Shown: positions 15,702 to 24,871, counted from the first letter of the stretch. The stretch is 64,000 nucleotides of DNA from Chryseomicrobium excrementi (GCF_002798305.1 NZ_PCGR01000002.1:296034-360033), one strand, 5' to 3'. Translations and numbers: made by a program. The notes: generated by a model not told the origin, from the letters alone.

Positions 15702-17790
15702 AAAAATCAAATGTGATTTTTCCGTCTAAAAGCTTTAAATATGCAGAAAACGATTTCCCCTGTTTTGAGGTGAAGCCTTTCAATTTCCCGGTGCGTCCTT
15801 TCGTACATAACGTTTCAATTACAGCGGGTGACAGTTTCTTACTGGCTACCCGTAAAGGGAAGGTCTGAGTGCACCCTTCTTTGTAACGAGAGCAACCGTA
15901 AAAGCTTTTCTTTAAAACAATTTTTCCTTGTTTGCATGCAGGACAGACGATAGCCTGGCTTGCTGCTTCTTCCTCAGGTAGGGTGGCGAACTGCTTAGAC
16001 TCTAAATGACTTGGGACCGTTTCAAGAGTTTGCTTGATAAATGACTCAATTTGAGACAGGAACTGCAATTCACTCGCCTCTCCGCGTCCAATCTTTTGTA
16101 GGTAACTTTCCCACTTTGCAGTCATTGCAGGACTTGCTAAGAGCGTGCCTTCTACTGACTGGCAGAGGATTCGCCCTTTTTCTGTGATCTGTACTTCGTT
16201 TTTTGTGACCTCTATATAAGCTTGTTTCTTTAACGTCTCAATAATCCCGCTTCGAGTAGCCTCTGTTCCTAATCCTTCAACTTCTTTTAAAAGAGCGGCG
16301 TCATCTTCGTCTTCCACAAACTTTCCGCAAGTTTTCATGACTTGAATCAATTGGCCCTCCGTGTACAGTTTTGGAGGTTTTGTAACGCCTTCTATGATAG
16401 CTACTGACGCTTCTACAGGTTGCGCTGTTTGAACAGCAGGCAACCAGTCTTCTTTTTCTTTTTGAGGAAAAAGCTGTTTCCAACCAAGATCTAATGGAAC
16501 AGTTCCTTTTGTATAGAACAACAAGTCATTTACGCTAGTTGTAATGGTAGTTTCCTTATAAATGTAAGCAGAGTGAAACATACCGAGAGTCGTTCGGGCG
16601 ACTTCCTCATAAATGTTTTTTTCTAACCCGCTTAGATTCGTATTAACGGGGATTTTTCGCGTTGGAACAATTGCATAGTGTTCTTGAACCTTGCTAGCAT
16701 CTACGAAACGCTTAGATGGGGACGTGTTCAGTGGAAATGAACAGCCGGTATAGGTTTGTAGCTCTGGTGCAATTTCTTTTAAGTACTGAAACTCGGACGG
16801 TGTAATATGTCGCGTGTCCGTCCGAGGATAGGTGATCAGCTTTTTCTCATATAAATTTTGTGCAGCCTTTAATACAGCTGAAGGGCTAGCTTTCCACTTT
16901 TTATTAGCTGCTAGTTGTAGGCTCGATAACGAATGGAGCTGAGGAGGTGCTAGTCGTTTTTCTTTTTCTTGAACATCCACTACTTTCGCGGGTGTTTTCG
17001 TATTCTCCGTTATCGCGTGGTCGGAAAGGACGGTTGCGACGAGAGGAAGGTCTTTTTCTTTCACTTTAGCTTTCCCTTTGTACGTCTCTTTTCCAGTGTC
17101 AAATAGCCCTTCTATTTCGAAGAAAGGCTCCGGCTTGAAGTTCTCAATTTCTATAGCCCGCTGATAAATTAAAAATAGAGTAGGGGACTGGACACGACCG
17201 ATAGAGAAAACGGTGGATACCCCTTTTTTCTTCAGTAGTATGGTATAAATCCGAGAGGCGTTCATCCCCACTAACCAATCACTTTTTTGACGAGTCCGTG
17301 CTTCTGCATAAAGATGTAAGTCTCGATCGTTGGAGTGAAGATTCGCGAATCCTTTTCGGACTTCAGTCGTTTCTAAAGAATTGATCCATAAGCGTTTTAC
17401 GGGTTTGTTACGGACACCACTTAGAGTGAGGATTGAATAAAAGATGTTAGAACCTTCCCGGTCAATATCACAGGCGTTGATTAACAGAGAAGCTTCTTTC
17501 ATTAGCTTGCGAACGATACTGTACTGTTCATACTTTCCTTTGGCTACTTTATATTCAAAGGTATCCGGCAAGATGGGAAGAGAAGCTAGAGTCCAGCGTG
17601 TCCATTTCGAATCATATTCTTTTGGTTCGCGAAGCTCCACTAAATGGCCGATTGCCCACGTTAAAAAAGCTCCTTGAGGAAAGAGAGGGTCAGGCAAAAT
17701 TTCGTAAAAGCCTTTTTGCTTTTTGGTTTTAAAGGCATCTGCATAAGCTTTAGCTTGACTAGGTTTTTCTGCAACGATTACTGGTTTCAT
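15700..17790 (-). CDS. topB: DNA topoisomerase III (type IA), first copy
   Basis: Type IA topoisomerase that decatenates and relaxes DNA through a covalent 5'-phosphotyrosine. It begins MKPVIVAEKPSQAK (Toprim domain), with ACDIDREG as the acidic metal site. The catalytic tyrosine is Tyr321 in ITYPRTDTR. Near residues 605-650 lies one CxxC...C...C zinc-ribbon-like unit, and the end is a short C-terminal domain. ATG 17790 has AAAGGAA upstream; an in-frame extension to 17877 lacks a ribosome site. It differs from the second copy at 61595-63772, for example in a shorter zinc-finger tail. A second TopB is sometimes carried by mobile elements, but no such genes surround this one. Confidence 0.92.
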   Translation of the reverse strand: MKPVIVAEKPSQAKAYADAFKTKKQKGFYEILPDPLFPQGAFLTWAIGHLVELREPKEYDSKWTRWTLASLPILPDTFEYKVAKGKYEQYSIVRKLMKEASLLINACDIDREGSNIFYSILTLSGVRNKPVKRLWINSLETTEVRKGFANLHSNDRDLHLYAEARTRQKSDWLVGMNASRIYTILLKKKGVSTVFSIGRVQSPTLFLIYQRAIEIENFKPEPFFEIEGLFDTGKETYKGKAKVKEKDLPLVATVLSDHAITENTKTPAKVVDVQEKEKRLAPPQLHSLSSLQLAANKKWKASPSAVLKAAQNLYEKKLITYPRTDTRHITPSEFQYLKEIAPELQTYTGCSFPLNTSPSKRFVDASKVQEHYAIVPTRKIPVNTNLSGLEKNIYEEVARTTLGMFHSAYIYKETTITTSVNDLLFYTKGTVPLDLGWKQLFPQKEKEDWLPAVQTAQPVEASVAIIEGVTKPPKLYTEGQLIQVMKTCGKFVEDEDDAALLKEVEGLGTEATRSGIIETLKKQAYIEVTKNEVQITEKGRILCQSVEGTLLASPAMTAKWESYLQKIGRGEASELQFLSQIESFIKQTLETVPSHLESKQFATLPEEEAASQAIVCPACKQGKIVLKKSFYGCSRYKEGCTQTFPLRVASKKLSPAVIETLCTKGRTGKLKGFTSKQGKSFSAYLKLLDGKITFDF

Positions 17791-17869
17791 AAGAAGAATT
17801 CCTTTCAGGAGATAAGAATAGGGGATTGTAGGGGAACGTATGTTCATTAGTATACGTGGTAAAAATGAA

Positions 17870-17908
17870 ATTAGCAAAAGAAAACTGCCTGAACAAGCAG
17901 GCAGTTTG
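17870..17908 (-). terminator. Terminator after the small YflT gene
   Basis: On the minus strand AAACTGCCTG pairs with CAGGCAGTTT, followed by a T-rich tail. Confidence 0.8.
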
Positions 17909-17928
17909 GATGGTGGGCAAGTGCCCCT

Positions 17929-18249
17929 CTATTTATTTACGATGAGAACAAGCTTCCCTTCATCTAGCTCTCGCTCTGCGGCTTCCGCTTCTGCCTCTGT
18001 CAATCCGGCAGCGTGCATATCGCTACGAAGCTGATCTCCTCGTTTACTGAACGCGTTTTTCATAGATTTAAAGAATCCTTGCTCACTAACTCCTACTTTT
18101 TCTGTATCCAGAACGTCTGCAATATGACCTTCTCGATCTTTAGAATGTGCAAACAAATAAATGTCGTCTCGTGAATGACCTTGTGCTTCTAGTTCTTCAA
18201 CCTTTTGCTTTGCTTGTACTGAGTTTTCTACTGTGTATTTCATAGCCAT
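17929..18249 (-). CDS. General stress protein 17M-like (YflT domain), short form
   Basis: A 106-residue cytoplasmic protein of the heat-induced stress protein YflT family: KYTVENSVQAKQKVEEL start, DIYLFAHS core, KSMKNAF segment, LVLIVNK end. It is close to the usual family length, unlike the tailed version at 7848. Function unknown. GGAGGG precedes the ATG by seven bases. A sigma-B promoter lies upstream, in agreement with known regulation of B. subtilis yflT. Confidence 0.85.
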   Translation of the reverse strand: MAMKYTVENSVQAKQKVEELEAQGHSRDDIYLFAHSKDREGHIADVLDTEKVGVSEQGFFKSMKNAFSKRGDQLRSDMHAAGLTEAEAEAAERELDEGKLVLIVNK

Positions 18250-18290
18250 TGGTGAATCCCTCCAAAGTTAATCTGTCATCTAGTTTAGTT

Positions 18291-18315
18291 TTACCCCATT
18301 AGCAAACGAATAAAC
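18291..18315 (-). promoter_or_regulatory. Sigma-B promoter of the short YflT gene
   Basis: The minus strand reads GTTTAT, 13 bases, GGGTAA, 42 bases before the ATG; a good sigma-B match. Confidence 0.75.
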
Positions 18316-18382
18316 CATTTAACTTTTAAAAGCAGAGTTTTCAGATTACACTGAACAAAAGAGAAGGGAGAGTGGAATACAT

Positions 18383-19249
18383 ATGACGTTTTCGATTGTT
18401 GGATATGATGAAGAGACTAAAGAACTTGGAATAGCAGTGGCATCCAAATTTTTAGGAGTGGGAGCTGTTGTTCCTTTTGCTAAGGCTGGGGTAGGTGCTA
18501 TTGCTACTCAGTCACTTGCTAATCTCTCTTATGGGGTAGAAGGTCTAGAACTTTTAGCGAAGGGACGTTCTCCACGTGAAGTTGTAGAAGAGCTCACAAA
18601 AAAAGATGACAATGCCGTTTGGAGGCAGATTGGTATAGTGGATGCGACTGGTCAAAGTGCTACATTTACCGGAGAAGACTGCTATGACTGGGCAGGCGGT
18701 AAAGCAGGAAAGAATTTTGCGATTCAAGGGAATATTTTAGTGAGTCAGCAGGTTGTTGAACAGATGGAAGCGACTTTCGAGCAGACGGAAGGACCTTTAC
18801 CAGAAAGACTGCTTGCTGCTTTACTTGCTGGAGACGCGGCTGGTGGGGATAGTCGAGGTCGTCAATCAGCCGCCCTGCTAGTTGTAAAAGAGAATGGCAG
18901 TTATGGTGGGTACACGGATCGTTATATTGATTTACGTGTAGATGATCATCCAGACCCCGTGCAAGAATTGACACGCTTATTGAAATTACGTCATTTGTAT
19001 TTTGAGAAGACTCGAGCGGAGGATGTAGTGGAACTGAGCGAGGCACACTATGAAAGTCTGACGAGGGATTTGCAGAAACTTTCCTATATACTAGCTGATC
19101 ATTCTTCAAAAGAGGAAGTCGATCAAGCGCTGGACAAATACCATCACACAGAGAACTTTGAAGAGCGCCAGCAAGAGAGCGGCAAAATAGACCGAAGAGT
19201 TCTTGAATATCTAGAAAGTCAGGCGGCAGGTTTCGTAACGAACAAATAG
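18383..19249 (+). CDS. DUF1028 family protein (Ntn-hydrolase-like)
   Basis: A 288-residue protein. The first about 200 residues are the DUF1028 domain, which has the Ntn-hydrolase fold: TFSIVGYD start, GIAVASKFLGVG, AIATQSLANLSYG, GDSRGRQSAALLVV. The family is found near peptide and amino-acid metabolism genes, with no firm reaction known. The C-terminal 80 residues are helical and charged. GGGAG lies before the ATG. The next gene (a C26 peptidase-like amidotransferase) starts 36 bases later on the same strand; together they suggest gamma-glutamyl or peptide turnover, which is inference. Confidence 0.85.
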   Translation: MTFSIVGYDEETKELGIAVASKFLGVGAVVPFAKAGVGAIATQSLANLSYGVEGLELLAKGRSPREVVEELTKKDDNAVWRQIGIVDATGQSATFTGEDCYDWAGGKAGKNFAIQGNILVSQQVVEQMEATFEQTEGPLPERLLAALLAGDAAGGDSRGRQSAALLVVKENGSYGGYTDRYIDLRVDDHPDPVQELTRLLKLRHLYFEKTRAEDVVELSEAHYESLTRDLQKLSYILADHSSKEEVDQALDKYHHTENFEERQQESGKIDRRVLEYLESQAAGFVTNK

Positions 19250-19285
19250 CGGGTATACAGACAGTGCTAAGAAAGGATGAATGTT

Positions 19286-20035
19286 ATGAAACCTTTAATC
19301 GGAATATCAGCAGAAATGTCGAAAAATCAAGATCACTTCTGGCTGCCGTTTGTATATGTTGAGACTATTTTAAAATATGGGGGTCTACCTCTTATGATTC
19401 CAGTCATGGGGGATGAAAACCTGGATGAGCTGTCACTTCGTCTTGATGGACTGTTTATTACGGGGGGAGAAGATATCGACCCTTCTTATTACGGAGAAGA
19501 TCCCCATCTTAAACTTGGAAAGATTGCTCCTGAAATCGATCAAATGGAATCAGAACTTGTGAAACGCATGCTTGAATTAGATAAGCCTTACATCGGGGTT
19601 TGTAGAGGACTTCACATGCTGAACATCGTGCAAGGTGGCAGTATGTATCAAGATATGCATGATCAACGAGAAGAACACTCCTATTTGCATTTACAAAAAG
19701 GTCCCCGAACATATCGATCTCATGAGGTAGAGCTTGAGTTGGATTCTAAGATTGGAAAGATTCTTGGTGAAGAAAAGTTTAGAGTAAATTCCTTCCACCA
19801 TCAATCTTGTAAAGATGTAGGAAGAGACTTGCGTGTTGTGGCACGTGCAACAGATGGGAATATTGAAGCAATGGAAAGTAAGACGCACTCATTTGCTTTT
19901 GGTTTTCAGTGGCATCCTGAAGAATTTGCGATGGCTGGTGATGAAACTTCAGGAAAGATTTTTGAAGCCTTTATTAAACAGGCTGTAAAGAGACGTAAAG
20001 AAATTGACGAATCGAAGAAGAGAGATCGTCAGTAA
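19286..20035 (+). CDS. Gamma-glutamyl-GABA hydrolase-like class-I glutamine amidotransferase (peptidase C26)
   Basis: A 249-residue cytoplasmic hydrolase of the PuuD type. Catalytic Cys lies in GVCRGLHMLN and the His/Glu pair in FQWHPEEF; ITGGEDIDPSYYGE is the usual early motif. It probably cleaves gamma-glutamyl amides. I choose the second of two close ATG codons (19286), which has AAAGGATG eight bases before it; the first, at 19277, is only four bases from that site. It ends at a strong terminator and follows the DUF1028 gene. Confidence 0.88.
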   Translation: MKPLIGISAEMSKNQDHFWLPFVYVETILKYGGLPLMIPVMGDENLDELSLRLDGLFITGGEDIDPSYYGEDPHLKLGKIAPEIDQMESELVKRMLELDKPYIGVCRGLHMLNIVQGGSMYQDMHDQREEHSYLHLQKGPRTYRSHEVELELDSKIGKILGEEKFRVNSFHHQSCKDVGRDLRVVARATDGNIEAMESKTHSFAFGFQWHPEEFAMAGDETSGKIFEAFIKQAVKRRKEIDESKKRDRQ

Positions 20036-20050
20036 TTAATTTATACTAGC

Positions 20051-20075
20051 AACCCCTCAATTGAGGGGTTTTTAT
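20051..20075 (+). terminator. Terminator after the amidotransferase gene
   Basis: AACCCCTCAATTGAGGGGTT is a perfect inverted repeat followed by T residues. Confidence 0.9.
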
Positions 20076-20192
20076 TATGGATTTAAAAACTAAGAATGGC
20101 AAAAAAATGAACATTATATGAATGATAGCTAGATAAAAAGATTCATTAAAATAAGAAATAAAGAGAAAAATTATAGTTAAATTCTAATTTTG

Positions 20193-20272
20193 GTTATAAA
20201 GTCTTATTTAAAGGTATGGTCAAATATGAAAAACGGTGCTATTATTCCATTAATAGGATTCTGAAATTTCAG
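20193..20272 (+). promoter_or_regulatory. Promoter and candidate operator of the Pel locus
   Basis: TGGTCA (20217-20222), 17 bases, TATTAT (20240-20245) reads as a sigma-A promoter. A sigma-B-like GTTATA-N13-AGGTAT (20193-20217) overlaps its -35 box. A perfect 12-base palindrome CTGAAATTTCAG (20261-20272) lies just past the expected transcription start and could bind a repressor. No c-di-GMP riboswitch fold was found. Confidence 0.45.
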
Positions 20273-20296
20273 ATATTTTGAAAGGAGCAATGTATC

Positions 20297-22462
20297 ATGA
20301 AGGTTTTAGTGACAGGAGGGTACGGGTTTATCGGGTCGCACTTGGCAGAAAGGTTTTATAAAGAAGGCCACTCTGTGGTTATTTTAGATAACCTTTCAAA
20401 TGGTGACAAAGAACGAGTAACGTTCAAGCATAAGTCGATCTTAGCTGATTGTGCGGATGAATCCTGTGATGCCTATTACAAATCCCATCGTTTTGACATG
20501 GTCATTCATTGTGCAGCTCAAACTAGCGTTCCTGTCTCCATCCAATCACCCACTAAAGACACGGAAGCGAATGTAGTTGGGCTAGTGAATATGTTAGAAC
20601 TCAGTCGAAAATACCAAGTGAAGAAATTTGTCTTCTTTTCCTCTGCTGCCGTTTATGGTGAACCGACCTCATTGCCTATTCTGGAAACTGCTCCACTGAA
20701 TCCATCGACTCCCTATGGTATCAACAAAATGCTTGGAGAAACTTACTGTGAAAAATGGAAGCAACTGCACGGTCTAGATACATTAGTATTCCGTCTTTCA
20801 AATGTGTATGGTCCTTATCAAGAATCATCGAATGAAAGTGGAGTGATTTCAAGATTTGTGACAGCTAGTTTAACTAACGAACCCATCACTATATATGGGG
20901 ACGGAGAACAAACACGAGACTTTATCTATGTTGGAGATGTCGTTGAAGCTGTATATCGTTCTGTGATCAGTGACCTTTCTGGAACTTACAATCTCTCTTC
21001 CAATCATCAAACTAGCATACGAAATGTAATGGAACACTTGTCAGCTATTCAACCCTTTGTTTCTTTAAACACCTCCCCAGCGGTCAAGGGAGATATTCGT
21101 CATTCTTTGCTAGATAATACAAAACTAAAACGAAAAATCGACTGGACGCCAAAATATTCTTTGAATGAGGGATTAAACCTAACGTGGCATAAAGAATATG
21201 AGAGTCATAGTGAACAAAAGAAACAAACGACTAAAGCATCTGAGGCAGTTGCGAAAATTGGAAAATCGAATCGATTCGGTATGCAATTAATTGAGAATGG
21301 GGTACTTTTTGCTATCTTTTTAGTCTTAGCTCTAGTAGTGCCGACAAATCTTGTGCCGGTTGATATGTGGCTCGTTTATATTCTGTTTGCGGGGCTATTA
21401 TTCGGAAAGTATCAAGCCATGATCGCCTCTGCACTAGCGGTCTCTGTAATAGCATTTACACAAGTTCAAAACGGTCGAGGGTTCACATCCTTAATAGCAG
21501 ATAACTCTTTACTCGTAACGTTCTCCCTTTATCTGATTATCGGGTTTGTGGTCGGCTATATCGTTGATCGACGGAAGATTGAATTAGCTTACGCAGAAGA
21601 GGAAAAAGTGATTGCTGAAGGGAAACTAGATTTCATGACAAGTATCTACGAAGATACTCGAGAGATTAAAGATGAACTTCAAACTCAAATTCTCTATGCG
21701 GAGGATAGCATCGGAAAGGTCTACCAAGCTGTGAAAGATTTGGATTATTTAGAGCCGGAAGATGTTTTCTCGAATGCCATTGATACTTTGGAGAAATTGC
21801 TTCATCATAACCGTTTTGCTATCTATCAGGTGAGTCAAGATGGGATGTATCTGCGTCTTATGGCAAGATCCACAAGCGCTGGTTTTACACTACCTCATAG
21901 CTTGCAAACTGTGAATACTCTGTTTGGAAAAGTGATTCGTGACCAGACCGTTACCTTTAATAAGGATTTACAATCAGAAACGCCAACTTTTGCCGCACCG
22001 ATTGAAATAGGAGGTAAAGTAATAGGTGTCGTCGCAGCGTACGATATTCCGTTTGAGCGACTCTCACTCTACTACAAGAATACAATTGAAATTACACTTC
22101 GGTTAATCAGTTCTGCTTTAATTCGAGCCTACCAACATATCGAAGAAGTACAGGCAGAGCGCTATGTAGAGGATACGCATGTGTTAAAACCTTTCTATTA
22201 TGAAAAAATTATTGGTACGAAAGAAAAAGCAAGACAGGCTCACCAATTACCATATGTTCGGTTAGAGTTACCTGATACAGTCTCGACTGCTCAATTGAAA
22301 TTGATTGAGCCTCTGTTACGTTCTAACGACTATCTAGGTAAACGGGAAAATGGAAGCTACGAATGTCTATTATCCAATACGACTGTAGAACAGGCTGAAA
22401 TTGTACAAAAAAGACTGCGTCATTTTAATATCGACTCATCACCAGTCTTAGTAGGAGGCTGA
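20297..22462 (+). CDS. SDR epimerase-PelD fusion: c-di-GMP receptor of Pel export/synthesis
   Basis: A 721-residue protein with two parts. Residues 1-310 are an extended short-chain dehydrogenase: NAD-binding GGYGFIGSH and active-site Tyr140/Lys144 in YGINK after SSAAVYG. That is typical of UDP-sugar 4-epimerases, so it could make UDP-GalNAc/UDP-Gal for the polymer. Residues 335-435 hold about four TM helices, then a coiled coil, a GAF domain (about 480-620) and a degenerate GGDEF domain. The latter keeps the inhibitory-site motif RxxD as Arg675-Ser-Asn-Asp678, so c-di-GMP binding is expected but synthesis is not. This matches PelD architecture with an enzyme joined in front. AAAGGAG precedes the ATG. 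The locus continues with pelE-type and later genes, all close-packed. Confidence 0.88.
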   Translation: MKVLVTGGYGFIGSHLAERFYKEGHSVVILDNLSNGDKERVTFKHKSILADCADESCDAYYKSHRFDMVIHCAAQTSVPVSIQSPTKDTEANVVGLVNMLELSRKYQVKKFVFFSSAAVYGEPTSLPILETAPLNPSTPYGINKMLGETYCEKWKQLHGLDTLVFRLSNVYGPYQESSNESGVISRFVTASLTNEPITIYGDGEQTRDFIYVGDVVEAVYRSVISDLSGTYNLSSNHQTSIRNVMEHLSAIQPFVSLNTSPAVKGDIRHSLLDNTKLKRKIDWTPKYSLNEGLNLTWHKEYESHSEQKKQTTKASEAVAKIGKSNRFGMQLIENGVLFAIFLVLALVVPTNLVPVDMWLVYILFAGLLFGKYQAMIASALAVSVIAFTQVQNGRGFTSLIADNSLLVTFSLYLIIGFVVGYIVDRRKIELAYAEEEKVIAEGKLDFMTSIYEDTREIKDELQTQILYAEDSIGKVYQAVKDLDYLEPEDVFSNAIDTLEKLLHHNRFAIYQVSQDGMYLRLMARSTSAGFTLPHSLQTVNTLFGKVIRDQTVTFNKDLQSETPTFAAPIEIGGKVIGVVAAYDIPFERLSLYYKNTIEITLRLISSALIRAYQHIEEVQAERYVEDTHVLKPFYYEKIIGTKEKARQAHQLPYVRLELPDTVSTAQLKLIEPLLRSNDYLGKRENGSYECLLSNTTVEQAEIVQKRLRHFNIDSSPVLVGG

Positions 22463-22466
22463 TCGT

Positions 22467-23333
22467 ATGCTATGGTTTGTTATTTATTATGTAGCAGTAG
22501 TCCTCTATTCTATTATTTTGATTGTTTTAAAAAGACCCTCTGCTTTTTTGCAATTCCTTATTCTAGTGAGCGTTCCTTTTGCAGGGGTTTTACTTGTAGC
22601 TGCATTGGTGTGGAAAGGAAGAGATGCTACAGCACTTCCAGAATGGTTGATCCGAAGAGAACAAGTTCCAGAAACAGATTGGCTCATTCCAGATAAAGAG
22701 AAAGAAAAGAATATTGTTCCTTTTGCGGACGCTCTGTACTTGAATTCCAGTGTTCTGCGCAGACAATTATTGATTGATATGTTAAAAAAACAGCAACATG
22801 TCCGACAGGATGTTTTAAAACAAGCCTTGCAAAATGATGATTCTGAAACGGCTCACTATGCAGCAGTCGCAATTCAAAAAAGCAAAAGTGATACTATGCG
22901 AGCTATTCAAAAACTGGAGGAACGAGTTAAAGAATCCCCTGAAGATATCGTTCTATTCTATGAATTGAAAAATGAGTTACTGTCAGCGATTGAACTGGAA
23001 TTTATTGACGAAGTGACACAGTATCAGCTTCGTCAGCGGTATATACAAGTTCTAAGGGAGATTGTTGCTATAGCTCCTACTAGAGACTTTAAAATTTATC
23101 AAGAAATTGTAGTTCAAAAAGAACTGCTCGGTGAAGTGGATGAAGAATTAGATCAGCTCAGTGAAAATGTACACACGTATTTTCCTGGTACGGAAGAAGC
23201 GTATCTGTTATCAATGAAGATTGCGTACCTTAGAAAAAATCAAACCATGCTACAAAGTGTGTTATCAAATTTACGAGCCTCTTCCATTCAACTGTCTCCT
23301 GCTGGTCTAGAAAAGCTGAGGTTCTGGATGTAA
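22467..23333 (+). CDS. pelE: PelE-like membrane protein with helical repeats
   Basis: A 288-residue protein with two N-terminal TM helices (residues 2-20 and 26-47) followed by a helical TPR-like cytoplasmic domain. In the Pel system PelE bridges PelD and the glycosyltransferase PelF at the inner membrane. Identification rests on order (after PelD, before the PelA-like, PelF and PelG genes), on topology and on size; sequence conservation in this family is low. AGGAGG lies nine bases before the ATG, four bases after the PelD stop. Confidence 0.75.
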   Translation: MLWFVIYYVAVVLYSIILIVLKRPSAFLQFLILVSVPFAGVLLVAALVWKGRDATALPEWLIRREQVPETDWLIPDKEKEKNIVPFADALYLNSSVLRRQLLIDMLKKQQHVRQDVLKQALQNDDSETAHYAAVAIQKSKSDTMRAIQKLEERVKESPEDIVLFYELKNELLSAIELEFIDEVTQYQLRQRYIQVLREIVAIAPTRDFKIYQEIVVQKELLGEVDEELDQLSENVHTYFPGTEEAYLLSMKIAYLRKNQTMLQSVLSNLRASSIQLSPAGLEKLRFWM

Positions 23334-23348
23334 GGATGATGAGAGACT

Positions 23349-24866
23349 ATGAAACCAACATTTGACCTAGGTAAAGGGCTGTATGTAATCAGTGCCGTGT
23401 TGATCTTAATTGCTACATTCTTAATCTTTTTAAAATCGCCATTGTTTTTTCGAGTGGCTGGTTTTCATCAAACGGATTCAGCTGTTAAAGAATATGAGTT
23501 GGACAAGCAGCAAACTGTCGACACCCTATTGTTGCATGACTCTCAAGGTGACATAGAAATAGCGCTCTATATTGAGGGTAGGCTGAAGGAAATGGCAGTC
23601 GGATATCGCCTAGAAGACTATCAAAGCCTATCGAGTTTAGAGGAGATTTCAACAGTGATTCTAGCAACAGAAGATTGGACAGGACTGGATACTACACGAC
23701 TCATTGAATTTGTAGAAACGGGTGGAAATCTGGTCATTGCTGGAAGGCCGGCGCCACAATCTACTTTTCAACGGATCTATCAGCAACTTGGAATCATCGA
23801 GTATGGGGGCTTTATTGAAGCTGAAGATGTGACAGTCTTTCCCCCGTTCTTTTCCTTAGACGAAAAGTTGGAACTCTCGGGAGATGATTTTAGACAATCT
23901 TTACTCTCTGCAAGACTTCACTCTGATGCCCTAGTAGTTGCAGAAACTGGTCTTGGACAGCCTGTTCTTTGGACGTATGCTCTTGGTGAAGGAAAGGTCT
24001 ACTTCTTCAATGGTGTTCTCTCAAAAGACAGCTATTACGCTCCTTTACTGACTTGGGCTTTTGCGAAAACAGCAGCGCCTATTTATCCGATTGTATATGC
24101 AGGCGCTGCCTTACTTGACGGGTTTCCTTTTCCTACTCAAACAACGCGTTTAGTTGATGGGAAATCTGAAAAAAATTATTATCGCCAAGACTGGTGGCTC
24201 CAAATGCAGAGCCTTGAAGCAAAGTTTGACTTGAATTACACAGCAGCAGCTATCTATCCAGCAGATCTTGGGGAAGTGAACAGCTATGATCAAGAGCTCG
24301 AGTTGTATACTCGAGAGCTCGTGCTACTTGGAGGGGAATTGGGAGCTAGGGAATATGAGGATTTAAGTGTTGAGTTGCCGAGGCTGAAACAGGCAGTGGG
24401 AAATTACCCGATTATCAGCGTTCTTGATGAAGAGGAAATAAGAACTCCACTACCTGTGTCACCGACTAATCAAACACTTTGGGAATCACTGAGTGAAGCT
24501 TTTCTATATGGGACTCAAGTCACCTCATTTTCTCCCTACGCCATTTATGGAGATGAGCGAGATGTCCAAATGTGGAGGGACGTGACAGACTTTCTCGATT
24601 CTATACAAGAGACCTATGATGTCCCGTATGTGCCGTATAGTGAGATGTCAAAAAGGAAGCAGCAATGGGAGCAGAATGATTACGTTATTGACAAGCAAGG
24701 GAATGAGCTGAACGTTACTCTACGGTATTTCACAGATCATACCTATTTCCACTTTGTAACTGCAGATAAAATCACTGCAACTAGTAATTGTGAAATTACA
24801 AAGATAGGTGAACAGTTTTATCTAGTGCGTGCCTTGGGTCCCCAGTTTTCAATTGAAACGGAGTGA
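23349..24866 (+). CDS. PelA-like/DUF2194 protein (deacetylase-type module), catalytic motif unclear
   Basis: A 505-residue protein with one N-terminal TM helix (11-30) and a large extracytoplasmic domain. Position and shape match the DUF2194 protein found in Gram-positive Pel loci, which corresponds to the deacetylase half of PelA. The first 230 residues look like an amidotransferase-like/Rossmann domain (ISTVILATEDW, GGNLVIAGRPA, GKVYFFNGVLS). The later half should carry the carbohydrate-esterase fold, but the usual TFDD and H-x3-H metal motifs are not obvious: there is LLDGFPFP near 260 and HTYFH near 470. Deacetylase activity is therefore open. Its stop overlaps the start region of PelF. 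Confidence 0.7.
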   Translation: MKPTFDLGKGLYVISAVLILIATFLIFLKSPLFFRVAGFHQTDSAVKEYELDKQQTVDTLLLHDSQGDIEIALYIEGRLKEMAVGYRLEDYQSLSSLEEISTVILATEDWTGLDTTRLIEFVETGGNLVIAGRPAPQSTFQRIYQQLGIIEYGGFIEAEDVTVFPPFFSLDEKLELSGDDFRQSLLSARLHSDALVVAETGLGQPVLWTYALGEGKVYFFNGVLSKDSYYAPLLTWAFAKTAAPIYPIVYAGAALLDGFPFPTQTTRLVDGKSEKNYYRQDWWLQMQSLEAKFDLNYTAAAIYPADLGEVNSYDQELELYTRELVLLGGELGAREYEDLSVELPRLKQAVGNYPIISVLDEEEIRTPLPVSPTNQTLWESLSEAFLYGTQVTSFSPYAIYGDERDVQMWRDVTDFLDSIQETYDVPYVPYSEMSKRKQQWEQNDYVIDKQGNELNVTLRYFTDHTYFHFVTADKITATSNCEITKIGEQFYLVRALGPQFSIETE

Positions 24867-24871
24867 TGACC

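Noticed and set aside
20076-20296. c-di-GMP riboswitch before the Pel locus
   Set aside because: No GEMM-type conserved core or paired helices were found; the stretch is plain AT-rich DNA with a promoter and a palindrome.
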